Positions 24,229 to 32,927 of a stretch of 64,000 nucleotides of DNA are shown piece by piece. The notes under the pieces were generated by a model, which had not been told where the DNA came from, ran no database searches, and saw nothing but the letters and a program-made list of their open reading frames with translations. The stretch covers positions 62,001-126,000 of the forward strand of contig NZ_JACXAJ010000008.1 of NCBI RefSeq assembly GCF_014773225.1, read 5' to 3'. The position numbers were made by a program, and so were the translations under genes. The DNA comes from Pontibacter aquaedesilientis. GTDB lineage: Bacteria > Bacteroidota > Bacteroidia > Cytophagales > Hymenobacteraceae. The number at the start of each line of letters is the position of its first letter. Within the stretch, counting starts at the first letter, position 1.

Positions 24229-25743
24229 ATGGGTGTGAAAGCATGGCTCAGTAAGCCGCTTGCCGCTTACGTGCACAGAAAACACCAGGCCTGGATACAA
24301 AACCCGGTAGCAGCACAGCAGGCCGTTTTTGATAAGATAATTAAGAAAGCCCAGCATACGGCATTTGGCCGTGAGCACCGCTTTTCAGAAATAAAGACGC
24401 ATGCCGACTTTGTGAAGGCTGTGCCTGTGCGCGACTACGAAGGACTGGCTGATTATTTTAACCGGGTAAAAGAAGGAGAAAGCGATATTCTCTGGCCTGG
24501 AAAGCCGCTATACCTGGCCAAAACCTCCGGTACCACGTCCGGCGCCAAATACATTCCGATCACAAAAGACTCGATACCGAACCACATCAACGGGGCTAAA
24601 GATGCCCTGCTGTCTTACATCCACGAAACAGGCAACGCCAGCTTTCTGGATGGCAAGTTGATTTTTCTGTCGGGTAGCCCGGTGCTGGAGCAGGTAGGCG
24701 GTATAAACACCGGCCGTCTGTCTGGCATCGTAAACCACCACGTGCCCGGCTACCTGCGCACCAACCAACTGCCGAGCTACGAGACCAACTGCATCGAAGA
24801 CTGGGAAACCAAACTCGACGAGATCATCGAGGAAACCATCGAGCAGGACATGACGCTCATTTCAGGTATACCGCCCTGGGTGCAGATGTATTTCGACAAG
24901 CTGATCCGGCAGACCGGCAAGCCGATCAAAGATATTTTTCCTAATTTTTCGCTGTTCGTGTACGGTGGCGTAAATTTTGAGCCATACCGCAAGAAACTGT
25001 TCGAGTCGATTGGCAAGGAAGTGGACTCTGTCGAAACATTTCCGGCCTCTGAGGGTTTTTTTGCCTACCAGAACGAGCAGCATGACAAGGGGCTTTTGCT
25101 CCTGCTGAACGCCGGTATCTTCTATGAGTTTATACCTGCAGGAGAATATTTCAATGAGAACCCGACCCGCCTGACCATTGGGGAGGTAGAGCCCAATGTG
25201 AATTATGCCCTCGTGATCAGCAGCAATGCCGGTTTGTGGGCCTACTCTATCGGCGACACGGTGAAGTTTACGTCGGTGAAGCCTTATAAAGTAATCGTGA
25301 GTGGCCGCATCAAGCACTTTATCTCGGCTTTTGGCGAGCACGTGATAGGCGAGGAGGTAGAGAAGGCCATGCAGCGCACCATGGAGAAGTACCCAACCGT
25401 GGAGTTGGTGGAGTTTTCGGTGGCTCCTTATGTGAGCCAGGACCAGGGACAGTCCTACCACGAGTGGCTGGTCGAGTTTTCGAACCCACCGAGCGATCTG
25501 GACGCTTTCGGAAAGGAGCTGAACATGCAGCTGCAGAAGCTCAACACCTATTATGATGATCTGATAACGGGGCATATTCTGCAAGACCTTCAGATTAAGC
25601 CGCTGCCCATGGGTACGTTCCGCAACTACATGAAGTCGCAGGGCAAACTCGGAGGGCAAAATAAAGTGCCGCGCCTCAGCAACGACCGCAAATTGGCCGA
25701 AGGGCTAATCGAAACGGCCGGCATACTTAACGCTAACAGTTGA
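24229..25743 (+). CDS. GH3-family acyl-adenylate-forming protein
   Basis: 504-residue member of the GH3 superfamily (plant auxin-amido-synthetase relatives, ANL-type fold). It shows the ATP-binding YLAKTSGTTSGAKYIPIT (about 92-109), the YGGVNFEPYRKKL and ASEGFFAY segments in the centre, and a C-terminal GHILQDLQIKPLPMGTF with the mobile domain. The plant enzymes conjugate amino acids to acyl acids; bacterial members in Bacteroidota have no firm substrate. It is immediately followed by dxr, 2 bases after the stop, so the two are probably co-transcribed; the meaning of the link to isoprenoid synthesis is not known. Confidence 0.9.
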   Translation: MGVKAWLSKPLAAYVHRKHQAWIQNPVAAQQAVFDKIIKKAQHTAFGREHRFSEIKTHADFVKAVPVRDYEGLADYFNRVKEGESDILWPGKPLYLAKTSGTTSGAKYIPITKDSIPNHINGAKDALLSYIHETGNASFLDGKLIFLSGSPVLEQVGGINTGRLSGIVNHHVPGYLRTNQLPSYETNCIEDWETKLDEIIEETIEQDMTLISGIPPWVQMYFDKLIRQTGKPIKDIFPNFSLFVYGGVNFEPYRKKLFESIGKEVDSVETFPASEGFFAYQNEQHDKGLLLLLNAGIFYEFIPAGEYFNENPTRLTIGEVEPNVNYALVISSNAGLWAYSIGDTVKFTSVKPYKVIVSGRIKHFISAFGEHVIGEEVEKAMQRTMEKYPTVELVEFSVAPYVSQDQGQSYHEWLVEFSNPPSDLDAFGKELNMQLQKLNTYYDDLITGHILQDLQIKPLPMGTFRNYMKSQGKLGGQNKVPRLSNDRKLAEGLIETAGILNANS

Positions 25744-25745
25744 TA

Positions 25746-26906
25746 ATGAAACGAATTGCCATACTCGGCTCCACCGGCTCCATCGGCACGCAGGCCCTGG
25801 AAGTGATCGGGGCCCACCCTGCAAGTTTTGAGCTTGAGGTCATCACGGCCAACAACAACGCCGATTTACTGATAGCCCAGGCCCTGGCTTTTAAACCGAA
25901 TGCGGTCGTAATCGCGAATGAAAGCCTGTACGAGCAGGTGCGCTACGCCCTGCAGCACGAGGACATCAAGGTATACGCCGGGGCAAATGCACTTTGCGCT
26001 GTGGTGGAGATGGGCACTGTGGACATGGTGCTTACCGCCATGGTGGGCTATGCCGGTCTGCAACCAACCATACGCGCCATCAAAGCCGGCAAAGAGATTG
26101 CCCTGGCCAACAAAGAAACGCTGGTGGTGGCAGGTCAGCTGATCACCGACCTGGCCCGTCAGCAGGGCGTCAACATTTACCCGGTAGACTCCGAGCACAG
26201 CGCTATTTTCCAGTGCCTAGCCGGCGAGTTTCATAACCCTATCGAGAAGATTATCCTGACTGCGTCCGGTGGACCATTCAGGGGCCGAAAAGCCGATGAG
26301 TTGCGCCAAGTGACAAGAGCACAAGCGCTCAAGCACCCGAACTGGGAGATGGGCGCCAAGATCACCATTGACTCGGCATCGCTCATGAACAAAGGTTTGG
26401 AGGTGATTGAGGCGAAGTGGCTTTTTGGGCTACGGAACGACCAGATCGAAGTAGTGGTGCATCCGCAATCCATCATCCATTCGCTGGTGCAGTTTGAGGA
26501 TGGCTCTATTAAGGCGCAGCTGGGGCTGCCGGATATGAAACTGCCGATCCAGTATGCGCTGGGCTACCCGAACCGACTCAAATCCGACTTTCCCCGTTTC
26601 AGCTTCCTGGACTACCCGCAACTCACCTTCGAGCAGCCTGACCTGGAGACCTTCCGCAACCTGCAGCTCGCTTTCGATGCGATGGAGCGTGGGGGTAACA
26701 TGCCGTGCATTCTCAACGCAGCCAATGAAGTTGCCGTAACAGCCTTCCTGCGCGAGGAGGTGGGCTTCCTGGAGATGTCCGATATCATCGAAAGCAGTAT
26801 GGCAAAAGTTGCGTATATTGCGAATCCTTCTTACGAAGACTATGTTACAACAGACAGGGAGACGCGCGCTCATGCGGCAGAAGCAGTTAGCAAACGAAGC
26901 CATTAA
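25746..26906 (+). CDS. dxr: 1-deoxy-D-xylulose-5-phosphate reductoisomerase
   Basis: Second enzyme of the non-mevalonate (MEP) isoprenoid route; makes 2-C-methyl-D-erythritol 4-phosphate with NADPH. 386 residues, the usual length. The NADPH site is GSTGSIGTQAL at 7-17, and the metal/substrate region is VYPVDSEHSAIFQCL-like (here IYPVDSEHSAIFQCL, about 145-159), followed by LTASGGPFRG and the SLMNKGLEVIEA helix. The ATG at 25746 gives the standard MKRIAILGS start; a TTG six bases earlier overlaps the GH3 stop and is not preferred. rseP follows, as in many bacteria where dxr and rseP are neighbours. Confidence 0.98.
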   Translation: MKRIAILGSTGSIGTQALEVIGAHPASFELEVITANNNADLLIAQALAFKPNAVVIANESLYEQVRYALQHEDIKVYAGANALCAVVEMGTVDMVLTAMVGYAGLQPTIRAIKAGKEIALANKETLVVAGQLITDLARQQGVNIYPVDSEHSAIFQCLAGEFHNPIEKIILTASGGPFRGRKADELRQVTRAQALKHPNWEMGAKITIDSASLMNKGLEVIEAKWLFGLRNDQIEVVVHPQSIIHSLVQFEDGSIKAQLGLPDMKLPIQYALGYPNRLKSDFPRFSFLDYPQLTFEQPDLETFRNLQLAFDAMERGGNMPCILNAANEVAVTAFLREEVGFLEMSDIIESSMAKVAYIANPSYEDYVTTDRETRAHAAEAVSKRSH

Positions 26907-26918
26907 AGCACGTTATTC

Positions 26919-26947
26919 ATTGTCAAACAATCATCTGTTCTAAATTT
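26919..26947 (+). promoter_or_regulatory. Candidate promoter of rseP
   Basis: TTG (26919-26921), an 18-base spacer and TAAATTTA (26940-26947), 7 of 8 bases of TAnnTTTG. The start codon is only 12 bases further on. Confidence 0.4.
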
Positions 26948-26958
26948 ATTTCTATTAA

Positions 26959-28272
26959 ATGGATATTTTAATTATGGTGGGCCAGCTCATTTTGGGCCTG
27001 ACAATATTGGTCGGATTGCATGAGCTGGGACATATGTTGGCTGCCAAGTGGTTTGGCATGCGCGTCGAGAAATATGCGATCGGTTTCCCACCCAAGATAT
27101 TTAGTAAGAAGGTAGGCGAAACAGAATATATGCTGGGCCTGATTCCGCTGGGAGGTTTTGTGAAGATATCCGGTATGGTGGATGAATCGTTGGATACAGA
27201 GGCTCTGAAGAAAGACCCGGAGCCATGGGAATTCCGCGCCAAACCAGCCTGGCAGCGCCTGATTGTGATGATGGGCGGTATTATCGTGAACGTGATCACA
27301 GGTATAGTGATCTTCATCGCACTGACTTACAGCTATGGGGAGAGCTATCTGCCCGCCAAAGAAGTGAAGTATGGCGTACAGCCAAACGAGATCGGGCAGG
27401 ACATTGGTTTCCAGACCGGCGATAAGATTGTGGCCGTGAATGGTCAGCCTCTGGAGAAATTCGAGGATGTGTATTCGATGGACATGCTGCTTGGCCGCGA
27501 CGCTTTCTATACCGTGGAACGCAACGGCGACCGCATCAACATCCCTATACCTGCCGACTTTATGGATCGCATGGCCGACAACAAGGAGCGTATGTTCTTT
27601 GTGCAGCCGCGTGTACCGTTTGTTGTAGGCGAGGTTGCACCAAGCAGTCCTGCCTCTAAAGCTGGCCTACAGTCCGGAGATTACATTAAGCGTATTAACG
27701 GAGAAAGCACCCAGTTCTTTACCGAGTTCCAGGCCGTCATGCAGAAGTATGCTGGCAAGCCAGTAACGATAGAAGTGGAGCGTAACAATGAGCTGGTGGT
27801 TCTTGAAACCACGGCGAATGAGGACGGAACCCTGGGCTTTTACCAAAAGCCGCTTCTGGAGTACGCCACCCGCGACTATAGTTTGGGTGAGGCCATTCCG
27901 CTGGGTACCAACCAGGCCTTCGGAGTGATCACGGCCAACCTGAAAGGCTTCGGCAAGATTTTCCGCGGCGAGGTATCGGCTTCTAAGTCATTGAGCGGAC
28001 CGATCGGTATAGCCCAGATTTTTGGCGACACTTTCAACTGGTATAAATTCTGGTCGATTACAGGTATGCTGTCGATGGTGCTGGCCTTTATGAACTTCCT
28101 GCCTATACCTGCACTGGACGGCGGCCACGTTGTATTTTTGACATATGAGATGATCAGCGGTCGCAAGCCGTCGGATAACTTTTTAGAAAACGCCCAAAAA
28201 GTGGGCATGGTTTTATTGTTGGGCTTAATGGCTTTTGCTATATTTAACGATGTGTTCAAGATAATCTTCTAA
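26959..28272 (+). CDS. rseP: RIP site-2 metalloprotease RseP
   Basis: Intramembrane zinc protease, 437 residues, normal length. The metal-binding HELGH is at about 21-25 in the first helix, the second site motif is NFLPIPALDGGHV near residue 373, and there are two PDZ-like regions in between (PQ-rich segments ending VGEVAPSSPASKAGLQSGD and a first one with VQPNEIGQDIGFQTGDKI). Four membrane helices. In other phyla RseP cuts anti-sigma factors and signal peptide remnants; its targets in Bacteroidota include anti-sigma factors of ECF systems, none of which is seen here. It follows dxr by 52 bases. Confidence 0.96.
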   Translation: MDILIMVGQLILGLTILVGLHELGHMLAAKWFGMRVEKYAIGFPPKIFSKKVGETEYMLGLIPLGGFVKISGMVDESLDTEALKKDPEPWEFRAKPAWQRLIVMMGGIIVNVITGIVIFIALTYSYGESYLPAKEVKYGVQPNEIGQDIGFQTGDKIVAVNGQPLEKFEDVYSMDMLLGRDAFYTVERNGDRINIPIPADFMDRMADNKERMFFVQPRVPFVVGEVAPSSPASKAGLQSGDYIKRINGESTQFFTEFQAVMQKYAGKPVTIEVERNNELVVLETTANEDGTLGFYQKPLLEYATRDYSLGEAIPLGTNQAFGVITANLKGFGKIFRGEVSASKSLSGPIGIAQIFGDTFNWYKFWSITGMLSMVLAFMNFLPIPALDGGHVVFLTYEMISGRKPSDNFLENAQKVGMVLLLGLMAFAIFNDVFKIIF

Positions 28273-28286
28273 CCAAAGATTCCCCT

Positions 28287-29456
28287 ATGAAAACCTTCGT
28301 GAAATATGCCCTGGCAACAGTTGCCCTTATTTTTATTTTTGCATTTAATCAGGCCGGTGCTACACCCGTAGCATCGGCCTTTTCATTTTCCCAGCATAAG
28401 GCCGTATCAGACAGCGTGTATGTTGTGCAGCAGGGTGAGACCTATTACAGCCTGTCGCGCCGTTTCAACATTCCACTAGATTCGCTGCAGAAATGGAATG
28501 GTACAAAGTTGCAGATGGGGCAGAAGCTATACCTGACCAGCCGCAAGCCGCAGGCGAAAGCAGTAGCCACCAAGCCAGCCACAGCCTCTAAACCGGTTGC
28601 CGCTGCAACAACGACTAAGGCTGCAACACCGGCCACAGCCAAGCCTGCCACCGCCGCCAAGCCAGCTGCAGCTATGGGCACTGGCCCGGCCCGCACCCAG
28701 GAAAGTACATCTGCCTCGGCTTCTACGCTGCCCTCACTCGAAAGCAAGGTAAAGCAACGCATCCTGGTTGTTCCGTTCGACCCATACCTGTACTTCTCCG
28801 ATGCCGACGATGAAATAGCCCGTCACTCCAAGATCCCACGCCAGAATGTGCGGCACGTGTTCAGGGGGAGGCTCAATGCCATGTTGGCGCCTGATGGCTA
28901 CGAGACCATCAACCTGCTGGGCGGGGTATACCGCGATAGTGTGAGCGAGCTCAGCACCCTGTACAAATCATTGAACTACGGCTATCAGGATAACAAACAA
29001 TCCCGTTACAACCACCAGCCCGTAGTGAAAGCAAAGGAACGTGAAAATGCGCTCGACTGGGTGAAGCGTCAGAAAAAGAACCTGAACATTAAAAGTGGCC
29101 AACTGGCCACGGTACCGGTGGCACAGGACGAGAACAAGCACTTCGGCGTGCAGGTGAAAGACCCGAAGTTCTTCACGCACTTCAACAACCAATACGGGAT
29201 CGACTACTACGTTTTCATCAATCAGTTTGAAGTGAAGACGAATTACGAAAACTGCCTGGACCGTGCCAGCTGGAACTACGAGCGTGACTTCCTGGTTCAT
29301 TATTCGATCTATGACAGTAAGGGAGAGCTAGTGTCTGGCAACAAGGTGAAAGTGCCTTATCAATCCAATATGAACGACGTGCAGCGCATCGTGAGCGACA
29401 ACATGCCCAACATGGCCAAACGCGTTCTTTCTGACCTCCCGCAAGCCCAGAAATAA
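28287..29456 (+). CDS. LysM-domain protein
   Basis: 389-residue exported protein. The signal region is followed by one LysM repeat (VYVVQQGETYYSLSRRFNIPLDSLQKW, about 49-75), which binds peptidoglycan. Next is an Ala/Thr/Pro/Lys-rich linker (about 90-135, ATKPATASKPVAAATTTKAA style) and a C-terminal domain of unknown family (VKQRILVVPFDPYLYFSD, DYYVFINQFEVKTNYENCLDRA). The linker is GC-rich and repetitive, so a large antisense frame here is a shadow. It begins 14 bases after rseP and ends 2 bases before the DUF6702 gene, so it is part of that run. The C-terminal domain may be a periplasmic enzyme or a binding domain; it is not recognised. Confidence 0.8.
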   Translation: MKTFVKYALATVALIFIFAFNQAGATPVASAFSFSQHKAVSDSVYVVQQGETYYSLSRRFNIPLDSLQKWNGTKLQMGQKLYLTSRKPQAKAVATKPATASKPVAAATTTKAATPATAKPATAAKPAAAMGTGPARTQESTSASASTLPSLESKVKQRILVVPFDPYLYFSDADDEIARHSKIPRQNVRHVFRGRLNAMLAPDGYETINLLGGVYRDSVSELSTLYKSLNYGYQDNKQSRYNHQPVVKAKERENALDWVKRQKKNLNIKSGQLATVPVAQDENKHFGVQVKDPKFFTHFNNQYGIDYYVFINQFEVKTNYENCLDRASWNYERDFLVHYSIYDSKGELVSGNKVKVPYQSNMNDVQRIVSDNMPNMAKRVLSDLPQAQK

Positions 29457-29458
29457 GC

Positions 29459-29953
29459 ATGCTCCGAACAATCATATTTGCATTGGCTCTCACCTTTTTG
29501 AGCCAGTTCGCCTTCGCCCACGACTACCACGCCAGCATTACCGATGCCAGGTATAACCCCCGCTCCCAAAGCCTGGAAGTGGCGATAAAGGTGTTTGTGG
29601 ACGACCTGGAGGAAGCCCTCTCGCGGCGCAGCAAGAAGAAAGTAGTCTACAACCGGTCTGCCCAGGTGCAACAATATGTGCAGGAGTACATTGGGGCTAG
29701 CCTTTCTTTTGAACTGGAAAAGGGGAAACCGCTGCGGCCTACCTTTGTAGGCGCGGAGCAGGAGGCCGATGTGGTGTGGGTATACCTGGAGGTGCCACTG
29801 AAGACCCCGGTCCTTACCCACCTGTATGTGCGCAACGTGGTGCTGCAGGAGTTGTTCAGTGACCAGATGAATATCGTGAACCTCGACTATAAAGGCAAAG
29901 TAAGCAGCACGCTGTTTCAGAAGAATGATGGCACCCGCAAGATGGGCTTTTAA
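29459..29953 (+). CDS. DUF6702-family exported protein
   Basis: 164 residues, signal peptide MLRTIIFALALTFLSQFAFA. The mature domain HDYHASITDARYNPRSQSLEVAIKVF is the family hallmark (starts H-x-x-H-x-S). It has a rather hydrophilic beta-rich pattern and a conserved end FQKNDGTRKMGF. Function unknown; the family is commonly next to LysM or peptidase genes in Bacteroidota. It starts 2 bases after the LysM gene and its TAA overlaps that of the convergent DUF4184 gene in a single TTAA. Confidence 0.85.
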   Translation: MLRTIIFALALTFLSQFAFAHDYHASITDARYNPRSQSLEVAIKVFVDDLEEALSRRSKKKVVYNRSAQVQQYVQEYIGASLSFELEKGKPLRPTFVGAEQEADVVWVYLEVPLKTPVLTHLYVRNVVLQELFSDQMNIVNLDYKGKVSSTLFQKNDGTRKMGF

Positions 29954-30696
29954 GCTCGCTGCCGGTACCTGCTGATTTGGAGGGCTATGCTCAGGGCCAG
30001 CGTGGCCAGCATAGCGCCTGACAGGAACGACACCACAATCCCCATCAACGACCGCATAAAGGCACTTGCAAACAAGGCGAAAACCATAAAGCCAAACCCG
30101 GCAACCCCAATACCCGTCCAGAACCAAAATTTACGGCGCAGACCCATGCCGTCAGGTATAGCCACGGCCGGAAGCTGCCAGGTATAGAGCAAAATAGCCA
30201 GACTGCCTACCAAAGTGCTGGTATGCTGCAAGATCCGGCAATACATCATTTCCATTCCCAGTATGGTTGTTGTCCTAGTCAGGGCGGGCCACTGTTGCAC
30301 AAAGTATCCGCCATAATGCGTGAACCCATCCCAGAAAATGTGCGTGGAAGCGCCTATTATCACCGAAGTGGCGAATACCAGCCACCTCTCCCGCATATAG
30401 GAAATCCACGATAACCTTGGTACAGCCAGCGCCCGGCTTTGAAGCCAGGTAGGTAAATGTGCCACGACCGGCCTTCGGACTATTACATGAAACACCATTG
30501 CCAATACAAAAGCCACAGGCAGGTTGAAATAAAGCAGTCCTTCGAGGGTATGGCCGCTATGCCTGAAAAGGGGGAGTAAAAAGAAATACTGAAAGTCAGG
30601 CGCAATGCTACCCGTGATCAGGCCAGTGGCTGAAAACCAGCGGCTACGTCGAAGCAACGGAAGTATGGCGGCAGGATGGGCAGCGGTGAAGGGCAT
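29950..30696 (-). CDS. DUF4184-family polytopic membrane protein
   Basis: 248 residues, N-terminus MPFTAAHPAAILPLLRR with the family start (P-F-T-x-x-H-P). At least five hydrophobic segments are visible, the C-terminal one very long (VVSFLSGAMLATLALSIALQIS). Conserved polar residues DFQYFF and THIFWDGFTHYGG within the membrane region may form a metal or catalytic site, but the function of the family is unknown. It lies between DUF6702 (convergent, 4-base overlap) and the PorE-like gene. Confidence 0.85.
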   Translation of the reverse strand: MPFTAAHPAAILPLLRRSRWFSATGLITGSIAPDFQYFFLLPLFRHSGHTLEGLLYFNLPVAFVLAMVFHVIVRRPVVAHLPTWLQSRALAVPRLSWISYMRERWLVFATSVIIGASTHIFWDGFTHYGGYFVQQWPALTRTTTILGMEMMYCRILQHTSTLVGSLAILLYTWQLPAVAIPDGMGLRRKFWFWTGIGVAGFGFMVFALFASAFMRSLMGIVVSFLSGAMLATLALSIALQISRYRQRA

Positions 30697-30717
30697 AAAA
30701 TGGCAAACATGATTACG

Positions 30718-32700
30718 CTAGTTTGCTTTACCTCCTTTACTCACAACGGGTTTTAACAATCTGAACTCCACGCGGCGGTTTATGCGGCGGTCCGCTTCTG
30801 TCTTCTCCTCACGGAGCGGTTTGCTGCTGCCATGCCCATAGGCTTCTATCCGGCCATCGTCTATACGAACCCTATGCTGGATGTACTGCATGATGGCGTC
30901 AGCCCGGTCTTTTGACAGAATCTGGTTAAACTCCGGATCGCCGGCACTATCGGTATGGCCTGAAATCTCAAGGCGGAACGCTGGATTCTCCGCCAGGAAG
31001 AAAGCCACTTCGTCGAGTATGGGATGCATGCTCTCGGTAATGTTCGACTCATTGGGGGCAAACTCAATGTTCTTGAACACCATCGGAATGTTGTGGTCAA
31101 TCACCTTGGCCATAATCTGCAGTGAAGTGTCCTGTTTGAGAGCCAGCTCACGCTCAATCGTGAAAAAGTCAGGGCTCTGGATGATCATCATATACCTGGA
31201 ATTGTCGATCAAGCTGAAGGCAAAGCTGCCATCCGGACGAATGTACTTCGACGAGATTTCAATTCCGTTGTCCAGGTCGATGATAGAGATAATGCCCGTG
31301 AGCGGCTTGTTCGTAACCGAATCGCGGACTACTCCCTCCACTTTGGTAACGGCAAGGGGGTGTGCTTCCATGGGGAGCGGGAAAGAGTAAAGGTCCAGAT
31401 TCTTGATGTCACTCTCTTCGGAACGGGCATAGTAGAGGTTTTTCGACTGCGCATCGATGGTGAAGTAGTACTCGCTGCCTCTTCCGTTCACAAGCGGCCC
31501 GATATTGCGGGGTTCCTGCCAACGGTTGCCTACCAGGTATGTTTTGTAGATGTCAAAATCGCCGAAGTTGAAAAGCTGGCCTCTGGAGCTGAAATACAGT
31601 ACTTTATACTTGGGGTGGTAGAATGGGCTGACTTCACTCTGTCGGGTATTGATGATCGGGCCCATGTTCTGCGCGGGAGCCCACTGTCCGCTCTTGGTTT
31701 TGTAGGTGAAGTAGATATCGGAAAGTCCGAATCCGCCCAGGCGGTCAGAAGCAAAATAAAGCGTGTCCTCGTTTGGCGATAGGGCTGGCTGCGAGTCCCA
31801 GGCAGCACCGTTAACGTTAGGACCCAGGTTTTCTATTTCGTGCCAGTTGCCGTCTGGTTGCAGGGTGGCCTTGTAAATGTCACAATTGCCGTACCCGTCC
31901 GGCGATTCGCAGCGTGCAAAGTAGAGTGTTTTTCCGTCGCGGGTAAGGGTGGCAGAACCTTCGTTGTAAATACTGTTGATCGGCTTGCCAAAAGACTTGG
32001 CCTCAGACCAGAAATCATTGTGGTTCTGGGCAAAGTACAGGTCTTCGTTTGGCCTGCTTTGTATCCCTAAAAAAGTACGCTTTGATGTGAAGATCAGGGT
32101 ATTGTTGTCACCGCTCAGGGTAGGGCCGTAGTCTTCGTAAGGCGAGTTGATGCCATTGCCCATGTTCAGGTATACCCCGCGTGGTGGCTGGTAACTCGAG
32201 ATGGACTTACGGTACTCCACCAACTCATAGTAGTAGCTAAGCGGCACGTAGTTGTCTTTGGTGTTCTGCTCCAGCGAGTCGTAGTATGACTGTACCTGGC
32301 GCACATCGCTGCGATGGTGTTTCAGTACAAGGCGGTATACCTCCATGGCCTGGTTCATCATACCCTGGCGCTCGTACAGCTGGCCAAGCCGCCACAGCAA
32401 GCGGGTATCCTTGTAAAAGTTCTGAATACCGAAGCTGCGCACATAGCGCTCGAGCAACGGGAGCGCCTGCCCATACTGCTTGCGCCTTTCGAAACGCTGT
32501 ATCTCCGATAGCTTTTTGGAGTCTTTGTAGTACGTGATTTTATTCAGGTTCGGGAAGGTGAGGTGCATCTCCTGGTTGGGAGCGGTTTTTTTCACTTTCA
32601 CATCGGGGCCGTCCTTCAGGGGGGTATGCTTCGACTGGCCCAGGCATAAGATGGGAGTCAATAGAAGAAAGAAAAGCACAAGGGCATTAAATCGTTTCAT
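30718..32700 (-). CDS. TPR-PD40-CRD-OmpA protein (PorE-like)
   Basis: 660-residue envelope protein with signal peptide (MKRFNALVLFFLLLTPILCLG). Domains in order: TPR-like helices (about 55-145), a beta-propeller of PD40 blades (about 185-430; repeats such as GSATLTRDGKTLYFA and QPALSPNEDTLYFAS), a carboxypeptidase-regulatory-like domain (about 440-515, EGVVRDSVTNKPLTGIISI), and a C-terminal OmpA peptidoglycan-binding domain (about 545-650, FRLEISGHTDSAGDPEFNQILSKDRA). This order is the architecture described for PorE, a type IX secretion/gliding component that ties the OM part to peptidoglycan. Such proteins have many paralogues, so PorE itself is not claimed. It has a good promoter on the minus strand. 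Confidence 0.85.
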   Translation of the reverse strand: MKRFNALVLFFLLLTPILCLGQSKHTPLKDGPDVKVKKTAPNQEMHLTFPNLNKITYYKDSKKLSEIQRFERRKQYGQALPLLERYVRSFGIQNFYKDTRLLWRLGQLYERQGMMNQAMEVYRLVLKHHRSDVRQVQSYYDSLEQNTKDNYVPLSYYYELVEYRKSISSYQPPRGVYLNMGNGINSPYEDYGPTLSGDNNTLIFTSKRTFLGIQSRPNEDLYFAQNHNDFWSEAKSFGKPINSIYNEGSATLTRDGKTLYFARCESPDGYGNCDIYKATLQPDGNWHEIENLGPNVNGAAWDSQPALSPNEDTLYFASDRLGGFGLSDIYFTYKTKSGQWAPAQNMGPIINTRQSEVSPFYHPKYKVLYFSSRGQLFNFGDFDIYKTYLVGNRWQEPRNIGPLVNGRGSEYYFTIDAQSKNLYYARSEESDIKNLDLYSFPLPMEAHPLAVTKVEGVVRDSVTNKPLTGIISIIDLDNGIEISSKYIRPDGSFAFSLIDNSRYMMIIQSPDFFTIERELALKQDTSLQIMAKVIDHNIPMVFKNIEFAPNESNITESMHPILDEVAFFLAENPAFRLEISGHTDSAGDPEFNQILSKDRADAIMQYIQHRVRIDDGRIEAYGHGSSKPLREEKTEADRRINRRVEFRLLKPVVSKGGKAN

Positions 32701-32725
32701 CAGCACAGGGCACGTTACCTGAAAC

Positions 32726-32733
32726 CAAAGATA
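32726..32733 (-). promoter_or_regulatory. -7 promoter box of the PorE-like gene
   Basis: TATCTTTG on the minus strand, exact TAnnTTTG. A TTTC 21 bases upstream is a near -33 element. The expected leader to the ATG at 32700 is about 20 bases. Confidence 0.55.
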
Positions 32734-32771
32734 TTATTTTTTAGCCTATGTTCTGAAACGATTTATTAAAT

Positions 32772-32927
32772 ATGGCTTATATTTTAGGTATAGACACCGG
32801 AGGAGGTACAAAAAGCGACAATTTCGACTATTGGCCGCACTTGGCACAGCTCTTGACCATAGTACACCTCACAGGCATAAAGGGAGAAATTCGCTATCTT
32901 TATGTCAATTTGGCACTGATACAACCT
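32772..32927 (+). pseudogene. In-frame remnant of an ASKHA sugar-kinase-like N-terminus before lon
   Basis: The open frame leading into lon begins MAYILGIDTGGGTKSD, a close likeness of the phosphate-1 motif that opens ROK and BadF-type kinases (typically L-G-I-D-(I/G)-G-G-T-K-T). After about 18 residues the likeness stops (NFDYWPHLAQLL) and no kinase continues in any frame. Lon proper starts at 32928 or 32976. The simplest reading is a decayed or truncated gene start, here still in frame with lon. A fused N-terminus on Lon is possible but lacks support. Confidence 0.4.
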
